A stretch of DNA of 63,575 bases from Bacteroidota bacterium (GCA_027491355.1 JAIXWI010000010.1:1-63575), one strand, 5' to 3'. Shown: positions 27,943-37,976, numbered from the stretch's first letter. Translations and numbers: made by a program. The notes: a model not told the origin generated them from the sequence alone.

Positions 27943-28878
27943 TTAGAACAAGTTCTTCTTCCTAAAGAAAAACACTCCGCTTACAGATATTAAAACAGCC
28001 ATTACAATGACAATCCAGAAGGCATAAGGATTTTGTTGGAAAGGCAATTCAACATTCATTCCATATATACTTGCAACCAAAATGGGCAATGAAAGTATAA
28101 TGGTAACTGAAGTTAAAAAACGTATGGTAATATTGAGGTTGTTTGAAATAATGGAAGAGTGAGCACCCATCATATTACCTAAAATGTTGCTATAAATATT
28201 TGCCATTTCTATGGCCTGTCTGGTTTCAATGTTAACATCTTCAATGAGTTCTTTTTCACGTTCTTTAGCCCAATCAGGCAAATTGAGTCTTTGTAACCTG
28301 AGCATCATCAACTCATTTGCTTTCAAAGATGTACTAAAATAAACCAAGCTTTTTTCAAGGTACAAGAGTTCTAACAATTCCCTATTTCTGGTAGATCTGT
28401 GTAAACTGTGTTCAATGTCATTGGCCTTGTTATTGATGTCTTTAAGGTTCTTCAAATACATGACTGAAGATTTAAAGAACAGCTGCATTACAAAACGTTC
28501 CCTGAATTGAGTGTAAAAATTCTTTACCTTGTTTTCTTTGAAACCTTGAATCAATTCAGTTGGTCTGCTACAAACTGTAATAATTAAATCTCTTTTGAGT
28601 ACAATTCCTAATGGGATTGTGGTATATGGTAAATCTTCACCTTGGTCGTTAATAACGGGTATTCGACAAACTATGAGCATGCAATTTTTATGACTTTCAA
28701 CCCTTGCATTTTCGTCTGGGTCAAGCGGATCATTGAATACCTCAGGTGGAAGGAGTAATTGAGCTGATAATGAATTGACTTCTTTTCCAGTAGGACTGAC
28801 AACATGAATCCAACAATCCTTTTCAGGTTTGTCTAATTCTAAAAGATGGTTGTAAGAACTTTTGAAAATTTGAATCAT
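27943..28878 (-). CDS. corA: CorA-type magnesium/cobalt transporter
   Basis: Pentameric inner-membrane divalent cation channel. The signature YGMN is at about residue 270, in the loop after the first of two C-terminal membrane helices (SVTIILSLPILVASIYGMN, AFWIVIVMAVLISVSGVFFF). The N-terminal 240 residues form the cytoplasmic funnel, with the long helix containing NIYSNILGNMMGAHSS. Length 311 is normal. It is monocistronic, with TATATTTG upstream at 28914-28907. Confidence 0.93.
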   Translation of the reverse strand: MIQIFKSSYNHLLELDKPEKDCWIHVVSPTGKEVNSLSAQLLLPPEVFNDPLDPDENARVESHKNCMLIVCRIPVINDQGEDLPYTTIPLGIVLKRDLIITVCSRPTELIQGFKENKVKNFYTQFRERFVMQLFFKSSVMYLKNLKDINNKANDIEHSLHRSTRNRELLELLYLEKSLVYFSTSLKANELMMLRLQRLNLPDWAKEREKELIEDVNIETRQAIEMANIYSNILGNMMGAHSSIISNNLNITIRFLTSVTIILSLPILVASIYGMNVELPFQQNPYAFWIVIVMAVLISVSGVFFFRKKNLF

Positions 28879-28906
28879 TGCTACAAAATTGAGCTATTTA
28901 AACGTT

Positions 28907-28914
28907 CAAATATA
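28907..28914 (-). promoter_or_regulatory. -7 element of corA
   Basis: TATATTTG on the minus strand, a perfect TAnnTTTG match, 28 bases before the corA start. No TTTG seen at the right spacing. Confidence 0.5.
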
Positions 28915-28984
28915 CAACCCAATTTTGATTAAGTATTATTTAACAGTTAATTTTAGGGTTTCAATGTTTTTATACAATTTAATA

Positions 28985-28992
28985 TAACTTGC
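28985..28992 (+). promoter_or_regulatory. Candidate -7 element of rnhA
   Basis: TAACTTGC resembles the local -7 pattern and ends 5 bases before the GTG start at 28998. The same octamer precedes the gene at 21569. Confidence 0.35.
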
Positions 28993-28997
28993 AAGCC

Positions 28998-29498
28998 GTG
29001 AATGTTACTATTTATACTGATGGATCAGCAAGAGGTAACCCCGGAAGAGGTGGCTATGGTGTTGTCTTGAAAAGTGGTGTTCACTTTAAAGAAATGTGCG
29101 AAGGGTTTCGTTTAACAACCAATAACCGCATGGAATTATTAGCTGTTATTGTTGCTTTAGAAACTTTAAAGTTTGAACAATTAACTGTGCATGTATACAC
29201 TGACAGCAAATATGTGTGTGAAGCCATTGAAAAAAATTGGCTCAACAATTGGCTCAGGACAGATTTTAAGGGTAAAAAGAACAAAGACCTTTGGTTGCGA
29301 TACCATCAAATTGCAAAAAAACACATTGTAAAGTTTCATTGGATCAAAGGACATGCCGGGCACGCCATGAATGAACGCTGCGATGAACTTGCAACTCAAG
29401 CTGCTGATGGTAAAAACTTAAAAATTGACCATGTATATGAACAAGTTCAGCAAGCAGCAAACAACTCAAATTCAAGTCAAAAACATCCTTTATTCTAA
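28998..29498 (+). CDS. rnhA: Ribonuclease HI
   Basis: Cuts the RNA strand of RNA-DNA hybrids. The DEDD catalytic set is intact: YTDGSARGNPGRGG (Asp8), NNRMELLA (Glu), YTDSKYV (Asp) and NERCDELA (Asp). I start at the GTG at 28998 (166 residues, MNVTIYTDGS), which fits the family N-terminus; a TTG three codons upstream is the alternative. The last 20 residues (QAANNSNSSQKHPLF) are a loose tail. Confidence 0.95.
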   Translation: MNVTIYTDGSARGNPGRGGYGVVLKSGVHFKEMCEGFRLTTNNRMELLAVIVALETLKFEQLTVHVYTDSKYVCEAIEKNWLNNWLRTDFKGKKNKDLWLRYHQIAKKHIVKFHWIKGHAGHAMNERCDELATQAADGKNLKIDHVYEQVQQAANNSNSSQKHPLF

Positions 29499-29533
29499 TT
29501 TTATTTGTATATTGACTGTCAAATGAACACGGT

Positions 29534-30367
29534 ATGCTCAACATTCTTGTTCCAAACGACTACTCTCCAGAAGCAAAAAATGCGCTCAAATACGCTGTTG
29601 AGTTTGCCAAGCAAACAAATAGTCAACTGATATTGTACCATGCAATACCTGAGGTAATACCTATCAACGAAATTCCACTCGATCATTTTTACACTGACGA
29701 ACAAGAAGAAAAACTATTACTCTTTGAATCTTTTCAAAATTTTTGCTTAGCTGAAAACATCGTATACACCAAAAAACCTATAGCATTTGTAAATTACTGT
29801 GAACATGTTGCAGACGGTATCATTGAAGCCGTTCAACAAACAAATGCCGACATGGTTATCATGGGAACGCATGGAGCTAGTGGCTGGACAAGGTATTTTT
29901 GGGGAAGCAATACTTCCCAATTGGTTACCAAATGTACTTTTCCTGTATTGGTAGTTCCCTATCCTTTTTTATTCCAACCCATTTATCATATTGTTTATGC
30001 TTCAGACCTTCAGCAAATTGAAGAAGAACTTGATATGATGGTTCCTTTTTCTAAAATTTTCCATGCGGTTTTGGATGTTTTTTATTTTGATTACGCATCG
30101 GCCGAGAGTGAAATGATGATGATGGAAGCAGAGCAATACATCAGAAAACACACTTACCAAAACATCAGAATGAGTATAAAAAAAGGAAAACCAGATTTGC
30201 CTATCGACGAACAATTGCAGCAAAACATTGATACAGGAAATACCCAAATAGTTGCATTGTTTAAAGGAGAACATTCTTGGCTAGATTATATCATGGCGGG
30301 GTCCAATGTCCAAAAAATTGTCATGTCGAGTACCATACCTGTTTTGGTGATGAATAAAATAGCTTAA
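29534..30367 (+). CDS. Universal stress protein, tandem UspA domains
   Basis: A 277-residue soluble protein. The first UspA domain (about 1-145) has the opening MLNILVPNDYSPEAKNAL and an ATP-loop-like MGTHGASGWTRYFWGSNTS. The second domain (about 150-277) is degenerate: it lacks the G-x2-G-x9-G(S/T) loop, reading ALFKGEHSWLDYIMAGSN. Role in stress survival is inferred from the family. It is 35 bases from rnhA. Confidence 0.85.
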   Translation: MLNILVPNDYSPEAKNALKYAVEFAKQTNSQLILYHAIPEVIPINEIPLDHFYTDEQEEKLLLFESFQNFCLAENIVYTKKPIAFVNYCEHVADGIIEAVQQTNADMVIMGTHGASGWTRYFWGSNTSQLVTKCTFPVLVVPYPFLFQPIYHIVYASDLQQIEEELDMMVPFSKIFHAVLDVFYFDYASAESEMMMMEAEQYIRKHTYQNIRMSIKKGKPDLPIDEQLQQNIDTGNTQIVALFKGEHSWLDYIMAGSNVQKIVMSSTIPVLVMNKIA

Positions 30368-30374
30368 GGCTGCT

Positions 30375-30382
30375 TATCTTTG
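30375..30382 (+). promoter_or_regulatory. -7 element before the glycosyltransferase gene
   Basis: TATCTTTG, a perfect TAnnTTTG match, 21 bases before the ATG at 30404. No TTTG at the standard distance. Confidence 0.5.
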
Positions 30383-30403
30383 AGCTTGGTTAACCCCCAA
30401 AAC

Positions 30404-31399
30404 ATGCATAAAAAAATCTTGGTCATTCGTTTCAGTTCAATTGGAGATATTGTATTGTGTACACCTGTGCCAAGATTGTTAAAATTTGCATTTCCAGATG
30501 CGGAAATACATTTTTTAACCAAACCTGGCTACCAAGACTTGCTACAAGAAAATCCGTACATCCATCAAATTCATTTATTAGACAAGCATCCAATTTTAAA
30601 AGCTTTTGAACTCAAGCAACTTGGTTTTGATTGCCTCATTGATTTACATGTGAATTCGAGGACCCGCTTCTTCAAAAGCATATTAGACATTCCCACGTAC
30701 GATTTTCCAAAGATTAATCTTGAAAAATGGATTGCAGTGCATTTTAAACTACCAGCTTTACCTCCTATTCACATTGTTGACAGGTACCTGCAAACACTAG
30801 AAATTTTTGGTATCAAAAACGATGGTAAAGGTCTGGATTTTTACAGTCATCAAAACGAACTCAATTTCTGTAAAAAATTGTTGCCCAATAGCCATCAAAT
30901 GTTTATTGCTTGGGCAATTGGGGCTCAACACAAAACCAAACAATTTCCTTCAAATAAAATCATTTCAATTTTGAAGCAATGTCAATTACCAATTGTATTG
31001 CTTGGTGGTAAAGAAGATGGTGAAATGGCCTCAAAAATTTCAACTCTGTTTCCAGAGCAAGTGATCCATTTTTGTGGTAAATTAACTATCAAACAAAGTG
31101 CTGCTATGCTTTCGTTGAGTAAATTTGTTGTGAGTAACGATACAGGGTTGATGCACATTGCTGCTGCACTTCAAAAACCTATCATCAGTATTTGGGGGAA
31201 TACCATACCAGCATTGGGAATGTCAGCGTATTATGGCAATTCAACTGTTGCACATGCAATCATAGAACAATCAGATTTAACCTGTAGGCCTTGTTCAAAA
31301 ATAGGCCATGACGCATGCCCTCAAAAACATTTCAATTGCATGCTTTCATTGGATGAACAAAAAATATTGAGCAACATGCATCAATTTTGGGATGCATAA
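30404..31399 (+). CDS. Glycosyltransferase family 9 (heptosyltransferase-like)
   Basis: A 331-residue GT-B enzyme of the LPS heptosyltransferase family. N-terminus MHKKILVIRFSSIGDIVLC is the family opening; the sugar-nucleotide half has VSNDTGLMHIAAALQKPII, with the D-x3-H-x-A motif, and a Cys cluster in RPCSKIGHDACPQKHFNC. It probably adds a core sugar to LPS in the cytoplasm. I choose the ATG at 30404; the -7 element TATCTTTG at 30375 overlaps the alternative upstream reading start. Confidence 0.88.
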   Translation: MHKKILVIRFSSIGDIVLCTPVPRLLKFAFPDAEIHFLTKPGYQDLLQENPYIHQIHLLDKHPILKAFELKQLGFDCLIDLHVNSRTRFFKSILDIPTYDFPKINLEKWIAVHFKLPALPPIHIVDRYLQTLEIFGIKNDGKGLDFYSHQNELNFCKKLLPNSHQMFIAWAIGAQHKTKQFPSNKIISILKQCQLPIVLLGGKEDGEMASKISTLFPEQVIHFCGKLTIKQSAAMLSLSKFVVSNDTGLMHIAAALQKPIISIWGNTIPALGMSAYYGNSTVAHAIIEQSDLTCRPCSKIGHDACPQKHFNCMLSLDEQKILSNMHQFWDA

Positions 31400-31436
31400 T
31401 TTTATCAACACGCTTCAACCTTCATTCTCAAACTTG

Positions 31437-31444
31437 TAAATTCG
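31437..31444 (+). promoter_or_regulatory. Candidate -7 element of dnaE
   Basis: TAAATTCG matches the TAnnTT(T/C)G pattern and is identical to the element in front of valS. It lies 32 bases before the dnaE start. Confidence 0.35.
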
Positions 31445-31476
31445 CATGGTTACTAATTGCACTACCAATATAAGCC

Positions 31477-34400
31477 ATGACGAAATTTTCTCATTTACAT
31501 GTTCACACACAATTCTCATTGCTAGATGGTGCAGCAGACATCGAAAAACTTTATAAAAAAGCCATTCAAGACAACATGCCAGCCATGGCTATCACAGACC
31601 ATGGTAACATGTTTGGTGCATTTGAATTTGTAGCTGAAGCCTACAAACACAAACACGATGATGGTACACTCAAGGTTAAACCCATAGTGGGCTGTGAATT
31701 TTATGTAGTAAATGACCGCACCAAAAGACAATTTACCAAAGACGATAAGGACATTCGTTACCACCAATTGTTGTTAGCAAAAAATGCTGAAGGCTATCAA
31801 AACCTCATCAAACTTTGTTCACTCGGTTACATGGAGGGTTTGTATGGTAAATACCCACGAATAGACAAATCGCTCATTTTAAAATACCACAAAGGACTCA
31901 TTGCAACCACCTGTTGTATTGGGGCATCGGTGCCAAAAGCCATTTTAAAAAAAGGAGAGGCTGCTGGTGAAGAAGAATTCAAATGGTGGCTAGATATTTT
32001 TGGAGAAGATTACTATATAGAATTGCAAAGGCATGACATTGCTGACCAAAATAAAGTCAATGAGGTATTGCTAAAGTTTGCCGATAAATACAATGTGAAA
32101 ATTATTGCATCCAATGATTCTCATTATGTAGACCAACAAGATGCCAATGCACACGATATTTTACTTTGTATCAATACCAATGAAAAACAAAGTACGCCGG
32201 CAATGAAAGATTTTTCGGATGATGATGTGCAAATGAAAGGCAAACGATTTGCTTTTGCCAATGACCAATTTTATTTCAAGACCACTGATGAAATGAGTAA
32301 ACTCTTCAGTGACATTCCACAGGCCATTGACAATACCAATGAAATAGTCAGTAAAATTGAAACACTCAACCTCAAAAGAGATATTTTATTACCCAATTAC
32401 GAAATTCCATCAAACTTTTTAACTCAAGACGACTACCTCTACCACCTTTGTTATGAAGGCGCTAAAAACAGGTACAAAGAAATTACGCCTGAAGTAGAAG
32501 AAAGACTCAATTTTGAATTGCACACCATTAAAACAATGGGTTTTGCTGGTTATTTCTTAATTGTTGCTGATTTTATTCAGGCAGGACGTGACCTAGGTGT
32601 TTTTATAGGACCCGGCAGGGGTTCAGCAGCAGGTTCTGCTGTAGCCTATTGCATTGGTATTACCAATATTGACCCCATCAAATACGACTTACTTTTTGAG
32701 CGTTTTTTAAATCCAGACCGTAAGTCAATGCCCGATATTGATACCGATTTTGATGATTTAGGCCGACAAAAAGTAATAGATTATGTCATTAAAAAATATG
32801 GCAGAAACCAAGTTGCTCAAATCATCACATACGGCACAATGGCTGCCAAATCAAGCATCAAGGATGTTGCAAGGGTCATGGATTTGCCATTGCCTGAATC
32901 GATACAGCTGGCTAATTTGGTACCAAGTAAGCCAGGTATTTCGCTTAACAGAGTATTACACGCTAACATTGATGGTGACAAAGGACTCAAAGACAAAGAA
33001 GGACTTGACAGTACAGAATTAGAAGCAGTTAATAAAATCAGAGAAATTTATGCTGGTACTGATTTAAAGGCTACAGTTTTAAAAGAAGCCGTAAAACTAG
33101 AAGGCTCCGTTAGAGGTACTGGAGTGCATGCTGCAGGTTTAATCATTGCTCCCAAAGATTTAACTGAAATTGTGCCTGTTGCTATTGCCAAAGATTCCAA
33201 TGATTTAGTTGTTACCCAATTTGAAGGCAAAGTCATTGAGGATGCAGGGGTCATTAAGATGGACTTCTTGGGATTAAAAAACTTGAGCATTCTTAAAAAT
33301 GCTTTGTTGTTTATCAAGAAAAACAAAAACATTGACATCGTGCTAGATGAGATTCCTTTGGATGATGCCAAAACCTATGAGATTTTTCAAAAAGGCGAAA
33401 CGAATGGTATTTTCCAATTTGAAAGTGCGGGTATGCAAAAATACTTGAAAGACCTGAAACCCGATCAATTCAGTGATTTGATTGCCATGAACGCATTGTT
33501 CAGACCTGGACCGTTGCAATACATTCCTACTTTTATAAACAGAAAACACGGAAAAGAACCCATAACTTATGATTTACCTGAGTTAGAAGAGTACCTCAAA
33601 GACACCTATGGTGTAACTGTTTATCAAGAACAAGTAATGTTACTTTCTCAGAAACTAGCCGGATTTACAAAAGGTGATGCAGACGTTCTTAGAAAGGCAA
33701 TGGGTAAAAAAGACAAGAAAACCCTTGACAAAATGAAAGGCAAATTCATTGATGGAGCCACCAACAAAGGATTGCCAATTGATAAATTAGAAAAAATTTG
33801 GACCGACTGGGAAGCCTTTGCACAATATGCATTCAACAAATCACATTCAACTTGTTATGCTTATGTTGCTTTTCATACAGCTTATTTAAAAACCCATTAT
33901 CCTGCAGAATACATGGCAGCTGTATTGGGCAATTCGAGCACCAATATAGAAGATGTTTCATTCTTTATGGAAGAATGCAAACGCATGGGTCTAAATGTTT
34001 TAGGCCCTGATATCAATGAGTCTGAATTAAACTTTTCTGTGAATGCACAAGGAATCATTCGCTTTGGCATGAGTGCCATTAAAGGAGTTGGTGAAGCAGC
34101 AGTAGAATCAATTATTGAAGAAAGAAACAAAAATGGGCCTTATACCTCCATTTTTAATTTAACCAAAAGGGTTAACCTCAGAGCTGTAAACAAAAGAACA
34201 TTAGAATCTTTGGCAATTGCTGGTGGATTCGACTGCTTTAAAGGCATTCACCGTGCACAATATTTTGCAACGGGTCAAGACGGCTTAAATACCATTGAAA
34301 AAGCCATTCGTTATGGCAATTCAGTTCAAAACAATGAATCGAGTAATTCAATGAGTTTGTTTGGAGCTGTGAACGAAATCAATATTCCTGAACCTCCAAT

Positions 34401-35064
34401 TCTTGGATGTGAACCATGGCCATTGATGCACGAACTCAAAGAAGAAAAAGAACTCATTGGTATCTATTTATCCGGGCATCCGCTTGACCCCTACCAATTA
34501 GAAATAGACAAATTGGTTACCCATTCATTGAAAGATTTGAGTGATTTGGCACCATTGAGAAACAAAGAAATCAGGATTGCAGGCATTGTAGCCACTGCCG
34601 ACCACAAGGTATCAAAACAAGGTAAAAATTACGGCAGTATAACGGTTGAAGACTTTAGCGGAACTTACAATTTTGCTTTGTTCAATCAAGATTATATCAA
34701 CAACAGCAAGTACATGGTCAATGGCTATTTCTTGTTTATCAAAGGCCGGGTTCAAAACAAATGGAACAAAGAAGATGAATTTGAACTCAAAATCAGTTCA
34801 ATTGATATGCTGAGCGATGTCCGAGACAAATATTTTACAAAAATCAATTGTGCAATAGATATCCACCAAATGAACCCTGAAACAGTTAAAACTTTAAGTG
34901 AATTAGGGAAAAAGTACCCTGGTAACTGTAACCTCTTTATTCAGTTAATAGACCATACTGACGAACAAAGCATTCAGTTACTTTCAACAAAATCTAAAAT
35001 AGAACCAAACAATGAGGTTTTAGCTTTGTTAGACAACCATCAAATCAATTATAAATTAAATTAA
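31477..35064 (+). CDS. dnaE: DNA polymerase III alpha subunit
   Basis: Replicative polymerase, 1195 residues. Domains in order: N-terminal PHP (FSHLHVHTQFSLLDGA, AITDHGNMFG), palm with catalytic PDIDTDFDD at about 419-427, the fingers and beta-binding regions (FNKSHSTCYAYVAFHTAYLK), a tandem HhH (NKRTLESLAIAGGFD) and a C-terminal OB fold (IRIAGIVATADHKVSKQGKN). The PHP metal ligands look largely kept. No exonuclease domain, so it is DnaE and not PolC. It precedes trxA, which has its own promoter. Confidence 0.96.
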   Translation: MTKFSHLHVHTQFSLLDGAADIEKLYKKAIQDNMPAMAITDHGNMFGAFEFVAEAYKHKHDDGTLKVKPIVGCEFYVVNDRTKRQFTKDDKDIRYHQLLLAKNAEGYQNLIKLCSLGYMEGLYGKYPRIDKSLILKYHKGLIATTCCIGASVPKAILKKGEAAGEEEFKWWLDIFGEDYYIELQRHDIADQNKVNEVLLKFADKYNVKIIASNDSHYVDQQDANAHDILLCINTNEKQSTPAMKDFSDDDVQMKGKRFAFANDQFYFKTTDEMSKLFSDIPQAIDNTNEIVSKIETLNLKRDILLPNYEIPSNFLTQDDYLYHLCYEGAKNRYKEITPEVEERLNFELHTIKTMGFAGYFLIVADFIQAGRDLGVFIGPGRGSAAGSAVAYCIGITNIDPIKYDLLFERFLNPDRKSMPDIDTDFDDLGRQKVIDYVIKKYGRNQVAQIITYGTMAAKSSIKDVARVMDLPLPESIQLANLVPSKPGISLNRVLHANIDGDKGLKDKEGLDSTELEAVNKIREIYAGTDLKATVLKEAVKLEGSVRGTGVHAAGLIIAPKDLTEIVPVAIAKDSNDLVVTQFEGKVIEDAGVIKMDFLGLKNLSILKNALLFIKKNKNIDIVLDEIPLDDAKTYEIFQKGETNGIFQFESAGMQKYLKDLKPDQFSDLIAMNALFRPGPLQYIPTFINRKHGKEPITYDLPELEEYLKDTYGVTVYQEQVMLLSQKLAGFTKGDADVLRKAMGKKDKKTLDKMKGKFIDGATNKGLPIDKLEKIWTDWEAFAQYAFNKSHSTCYAYVAFHTAYLKTHYPAEYMAAVLGNSSTNIEDVSFFMEECKRMGLNVLGPDINESELNFSVNAQGIIRFGMSAIKGVGEAAVESIIEERNKNGPYTSIFNLTKRVNLRAVNKRTLESLAIAGGFDCFKGIHRAQYFATGQDGLNTIEKAIRYGNSVQNNESSNSMSLFGAVNEINIPEPPILGCEPWPLMHELKEEKELIGIYLSGHPLDPYQLEIDKLVTHSLKDLSDLAPLRNKEIRIAGIVATADHKVSKQGKNYGSITVEDFSGTYNFALFNQDYINNSKYMVNGYFLFIKGRVQNKWNKEDEFELKISSIDMLSDVRDKYFTKINCAIDIHQMNPETVKTLSELGKKYPGNCNLFIQLIDHTDEQSIQLLSTKSKIEPNNEVLALLDNHQINYKLN

Positions 35065-35075
35065 GCCTGACAAAA

Positions 35076-35106
35076 TTGGTAAAATTTTCAAATGGCATTT
35101 ATCTTG
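35076..35106 (+). promoter_or_regulatory. Candidate promoter of trxA
   Basis: TTG (35076-35078), a 21-base spacer, then TATCTTG (35100-35106), a near match to TAnnTTTG, 30 bases before the trxA start. Confidence 0.45.
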
Positions 35107-35135
35107 CAATCAAAAATAAACGAATATAAAAAGCT

Positions 35136-35456
35136 ATGGCATTAGAAATAACAGACAGTAACTTCCAGGAAGTGGTACTGAATTCAAGTAAACCGGTATT
35201 GGTAGACTTTTGGGCAGAATGGTGCGGCCCTTGCAGAATGGTTGGACCAGTAGTAGAAGAACTTGCAAAAGAATACGAAGGCAAAGCCGTTATTGGAAAA
35301 GTAAACGTAGATTTCAACCCTAAAGTGGCTACAGACTTTGGCATCATGAGCATTCCAGCTTTGTTGTTTTTTAAAGACGGCAAATTGGTAGACAAACAAG
35401 TAGGTGCAGTTCCTAAACATGTTTTAGCAGGTAAATTAGACGCTCAATTGGCTTAA
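35136..35456 (+). CDS. trxA: Thioredoxin
   Basis: A 106-residue cytoplasmic disulfide reductase. The active site WAEWCGPCRMVGP and the cis-proline loop SIPALLFFKDGK are typical. Full length with no signal peptide. It has its own promoter and a strong terminator immediately after. Confidence 0.97.
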   Translation: MALEITDSNFQEVVLNSSKPVLVDFWAEWCGPCRMVGPVVEELAKEYEGKAVIGKVNVDFNPKVATDFGIMSIPALLFFKDGKLVDKQVGAVPKHVLAGKLDAQLA

Positions 35457-35475
35457 TTGCAGCATACACTCAAAC

Positions 35476-35515
35476 AAAAGGTGGTTAGGAATTCCTATAC
35501 CACCTTTTGTTTTTA
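35476..35515 (+). terminator. Intrinsic terminator of trxA
   Basis: AAAAGGTGGT (35476-35485) pairs with ACCACCTTTT (35499-35508), with an inner self-complementary AGGAATTCCT. The stem is followed by GTTTTT. Confidence 0.85.
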
Positions 35516-35552
35516 AACACTTATCTTTACAAAGTCCGTAAGCTCCTCCACA

Positions 35553-36458
35553 ATGACAGCAAAAGAGCCAATAAACTTACTTCAAATTCCAAACATTGAA
35601 TTTTTAGCCAATCAAGTTGTTGAAGGATTTATTACTGGTTTACATAAAAGTCCGTACCATGGTTTTTCTGTTGAATTTGCCGAACACAGGCAATACAATA
35701 CAGGAGAAAACAGCAAACATATTGACTGGAAATTATACGGTAGAACCGACAAGTTATTTGTAAAGAAATTTGAAGAAGAAACCAATTTAAGGTGTCAGCT
35801 TGTCATAGATACATCAGGATCGATGTATTATCCTGAAAAAAGTTTCAGTAAGTTAAACTTTTCGTTAGTTGCTGCTGCAGTGTTGATTCAATTGTTAAAG
35901 CGACAAAGAGATGCAAGTGGTATCAGTTTGTTTGATGAAAAATTGTATTTAAACACACCTGCAAAAAGCAACGCGGTACACCTCAAATATTTGATGACCA
36001 GTTTGCAACAAACGCTCCATAAAAACAAACCAACACTCAAACAAAGTCAAATAGCTAAAAACTTACACATACTGGCTGAGCAGTTACACAAACGCTCATT
36101 GGTGGTTATTTTCAGTGATTTTTTTGAAACCGATTTTGAAGCCTTAAAACTGGCCTTGCAACACCTTAAATTTAACAAACACGAGGTTATTCTATTCCAT
36201 GTAGGAGATGCCTCAACTGAGGCTGAATTTGAATTCTCCAATCAGCCACATTTGTTCATTGATAGCGAAACAGGTGAGCAAGTTAAACTGCATCCAACAG
36301 CAATTAAAAAGGCATACATTGAACTGATGAATCAACATAAATCTTTGCTCAAAACAGCTTGTATGCAATTTAAAATTGACTATGTAGAGGCTTTTGTTAA
36401 AGCTGATTTTAACCAAATATTGTATCCCTTTTTGAAAAAAAGAGCCAAACTGAGTTAA
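35553..36458 (+). CDS. DUF58-family protein with vWA-like domain
   Basis: A 301-residue protein. The DUF58 signature is near the N-terminus (YNTGENSKHIDWKLYGRTDKLFVKKFEEE). A vWA-like metal site follows in IDTSGSM (D-x-S-x-S style). Such proteins usually sit beside a MoxR AAA ATPase and help assemble or regulate membrane complexes; no MoxR gene is next to it here. A TATCTTTA element (35522-35529) lies upstream. The ispE ATG is one base past its stop, so translation is probably coupled. Confidence 0.85.
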   Translation: MTAKEPINLLQIPNIEFLANQVVEGFITGLHKSPYHGFSVEFAEHRQYNTGENSKHIDWKLYGRTDKLFVKKFEEETNLRCQLVIDTSGSMYYPEKSFSKLNFSLVAAAVLIQLLKRQRDASGISLFDEKLYLNTPAKSNAVHLKYLMTSLQQTLHKNKPTLKQSQIAKNLHILAEQLHKRSLVVIFSDFFETDFEALKLALQHLKFNKHEVILFHVGDASTEAEFEFSNQPHLFIDSETGEQVKLHPTAIKKAYIELMNQHKSLLKTACMQFKIDYVEAFVKADFNQILYPFLKKRAKLS

Positions 36459-36459
36459 C

Positions 36460-37287
36460 ATGATTGATTTCCCGAATTGCAAAATAAACCTCGGATTGCA
36501 TGTATTTGAACAAAGACCAGATAACTACCATCCACTTGAAACTGTTTTTTTACCAGTACCAATTTGTGATGCACTTGAATTTGTTAAAACTACCAACCCC
36601 AATCACTCAACTTCCATTCAATTTTACGGATTAGCGATTGCTGGTGAACCCGAATCAAATTTGGTTTACAAAGCATGGAAATTGTTACACAACAATTATG
36701 GCATTGACCCTGTTGATGGGGCATTGTTCAAGCACATACCCATGGGAGCTGGCCTTGGAGGAGGATCAGCTGATGGGGCATTTGCACTAAAAATATTGAA
36801 CCAACTTTTTGAACTGAATTTGAGTGAGGATACCTTAATAGAATTAGCATTGCAATTAGGCAGTGACTGTCCTTTTTTCATTTTGAACAAACCAGTTTTT
36901 GCAAGCGCCAGGGGTGAAATCATGGAACCAATTGCAATCAACCTAAAAGGGTATTGTTTGGTTTTGATTAATCCTGGCATACATGTCAGTACGGCAAAAG
37001 CCTTTGGAATGGTCCCTAAAAGAAAAGTAAATGAGATGGGGCAGTTGATGCCCATCATAAAAGGTCCTATTGAAGACTGGAAACACCAGCTGTGCAATGA
37101 TTTTGAAAAAGCGCTATTCCCGTTGCATCCAGAACTAGGACAAATCAAGACTCAGTTGTATGAGTTAGGAGCTGTATATGCCTCCATGACTGGAAGTGGT
37201 TCAACCATGTATGGCCTATTCAAAACCCACATAGATTCTAAAAAACATTTTAAAGATTACGAATTCGTAACAGAAATTAGTTTGTAA
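36460..37287 (+). CDS. ispE: 4-diphosphocytidyl-2-C-methyl-D-erythritol kinase
   Basis: GHMP kinase of the non-mevalonate (MEP) isoprenoid route. N-terminus [18 protein letters not shown] is family-typical, the ATP loop is [17 protein letters not shown] (about residues 89-105), and [12 protein letters not shown] is the third GHMP motif. At 275 residues it is full length. The stop region overlaps the convergent ABC gene by 11 bases. Confidence 0.95.
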   Translation: MIDFPNCKINLGLHVFEQRPDNYHPLETVFLPVPICDALEFVKTTNPNHSTSIQFYGLAIAGEPESNLVYKAWKLLHNNYGIDPVDGALFKHIPMGAGLGGGSADGAFALKILNQLFELNLSEDTLIELALQLGSDCPFFILNKPVFASARGEIMEPIAINLKGYCLVLINPGIHVSTAKAFGMVPKRKVNEMGQLMPIIKGPIEDWKHQLCNDFEKALFPLHPELGQIKTQLYELGAVYASMTGSGSTMYGLFKTHIDSKKHFKDYEFVTEISL

Positions 37288-37975
37288 CAGCGTTCATCGA
37301 ATCGCTTTCAATCAAACCATCCCGCAACCTTACTATTCTCTTGGCTCTTTTGGCAATGTCTTCTTCGTGTGTAACAATGATTACTGTATTTCCTTGTTGG
37401 TGAATTTCCTCTAACAAATCCATGATTTCGTGAGATGTTTTGGTATCTAAATTTCCAGTGGGTTCATCAGCTAAGATGATGGCAGGTTTATTTACTAAGG
37501 CTCTGGCAATGGCCACACGTTGTCTTTGTCCGCCGGATAACTCATTGGGCTTGTGGTCTACCCTATCTGCCAAACCAACACTGTTCAGAGAAGTTTTGGC
37601 CATTTGGAGTCGTTCTTTTTTACCTATTCCAGCATATACAAGTGGTAATGCCACATTTTCAAGCGAGGTATTTCTTGCCAATAAATTAAAGGTTTGAAAA
37701 ATGAAACCAATTTCTTTGTTCCTGATTTGAGCTAGTTCGTTATCGCTCATGTGACTGACATCCGTACCATTTAAAAAATAAGTTCCCCTTGAAGGCGTAT
37801 CCAAACAACCCAAAATGTTCATCAAAGTAGACTTTCCGGAACCAGATGGCCCCATTAAAGCTACATATTCTCCTTTGTTTATTTGTAAATCAACGCTTCG
37901 CAGAGCCTCCACCACTACATCTCCAATGACGTATGTTTTACCAATTCCCTTAATTGCCAGTACTGCCTGAGACAT
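37277..37975 (-). CDS. ABC transporter ATPase, LolD/MacB type
   Basis: A 232-residue ABC ATPase. Walker [13 protein letters not shown]-loop QTFNLLARN, signature [15 protein letters not shown] and Walker [12 protein letters not shown] are all intact. Sequence type is that of LolD, FtsE and MacB families, which move lipoproteins or substrates through a periplasmic channel. No permease gene is adjacent, so the partner must lie elsewhere. It is the last gene of the pyrE-plsC-gatC transcript, with 1 base between it and gatC. Confidence 0.85.
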   Translation of the reverse strand: MSQAVLAIKGIGKTYVIGDVVVEALRSVDLQINKGEYVALMGPSGSGKSTLMNILGCLDTPSRGTYFLNGTDVSHMSDNELAQIRNKEIGFIFQTFNLLARNTSLENVALPLVYAGIGKKERLQMAKTSLNSVGLADRVDHKPNELSGGQRQRVAIARALVNKPAIILADEPTGNLDTKTSHEIMDLLEEIHQQGNTVIIVTHEEDIAKRAKRIVRLRDGLIESDSMNAVTN

Positions 37976-37976
37976 A

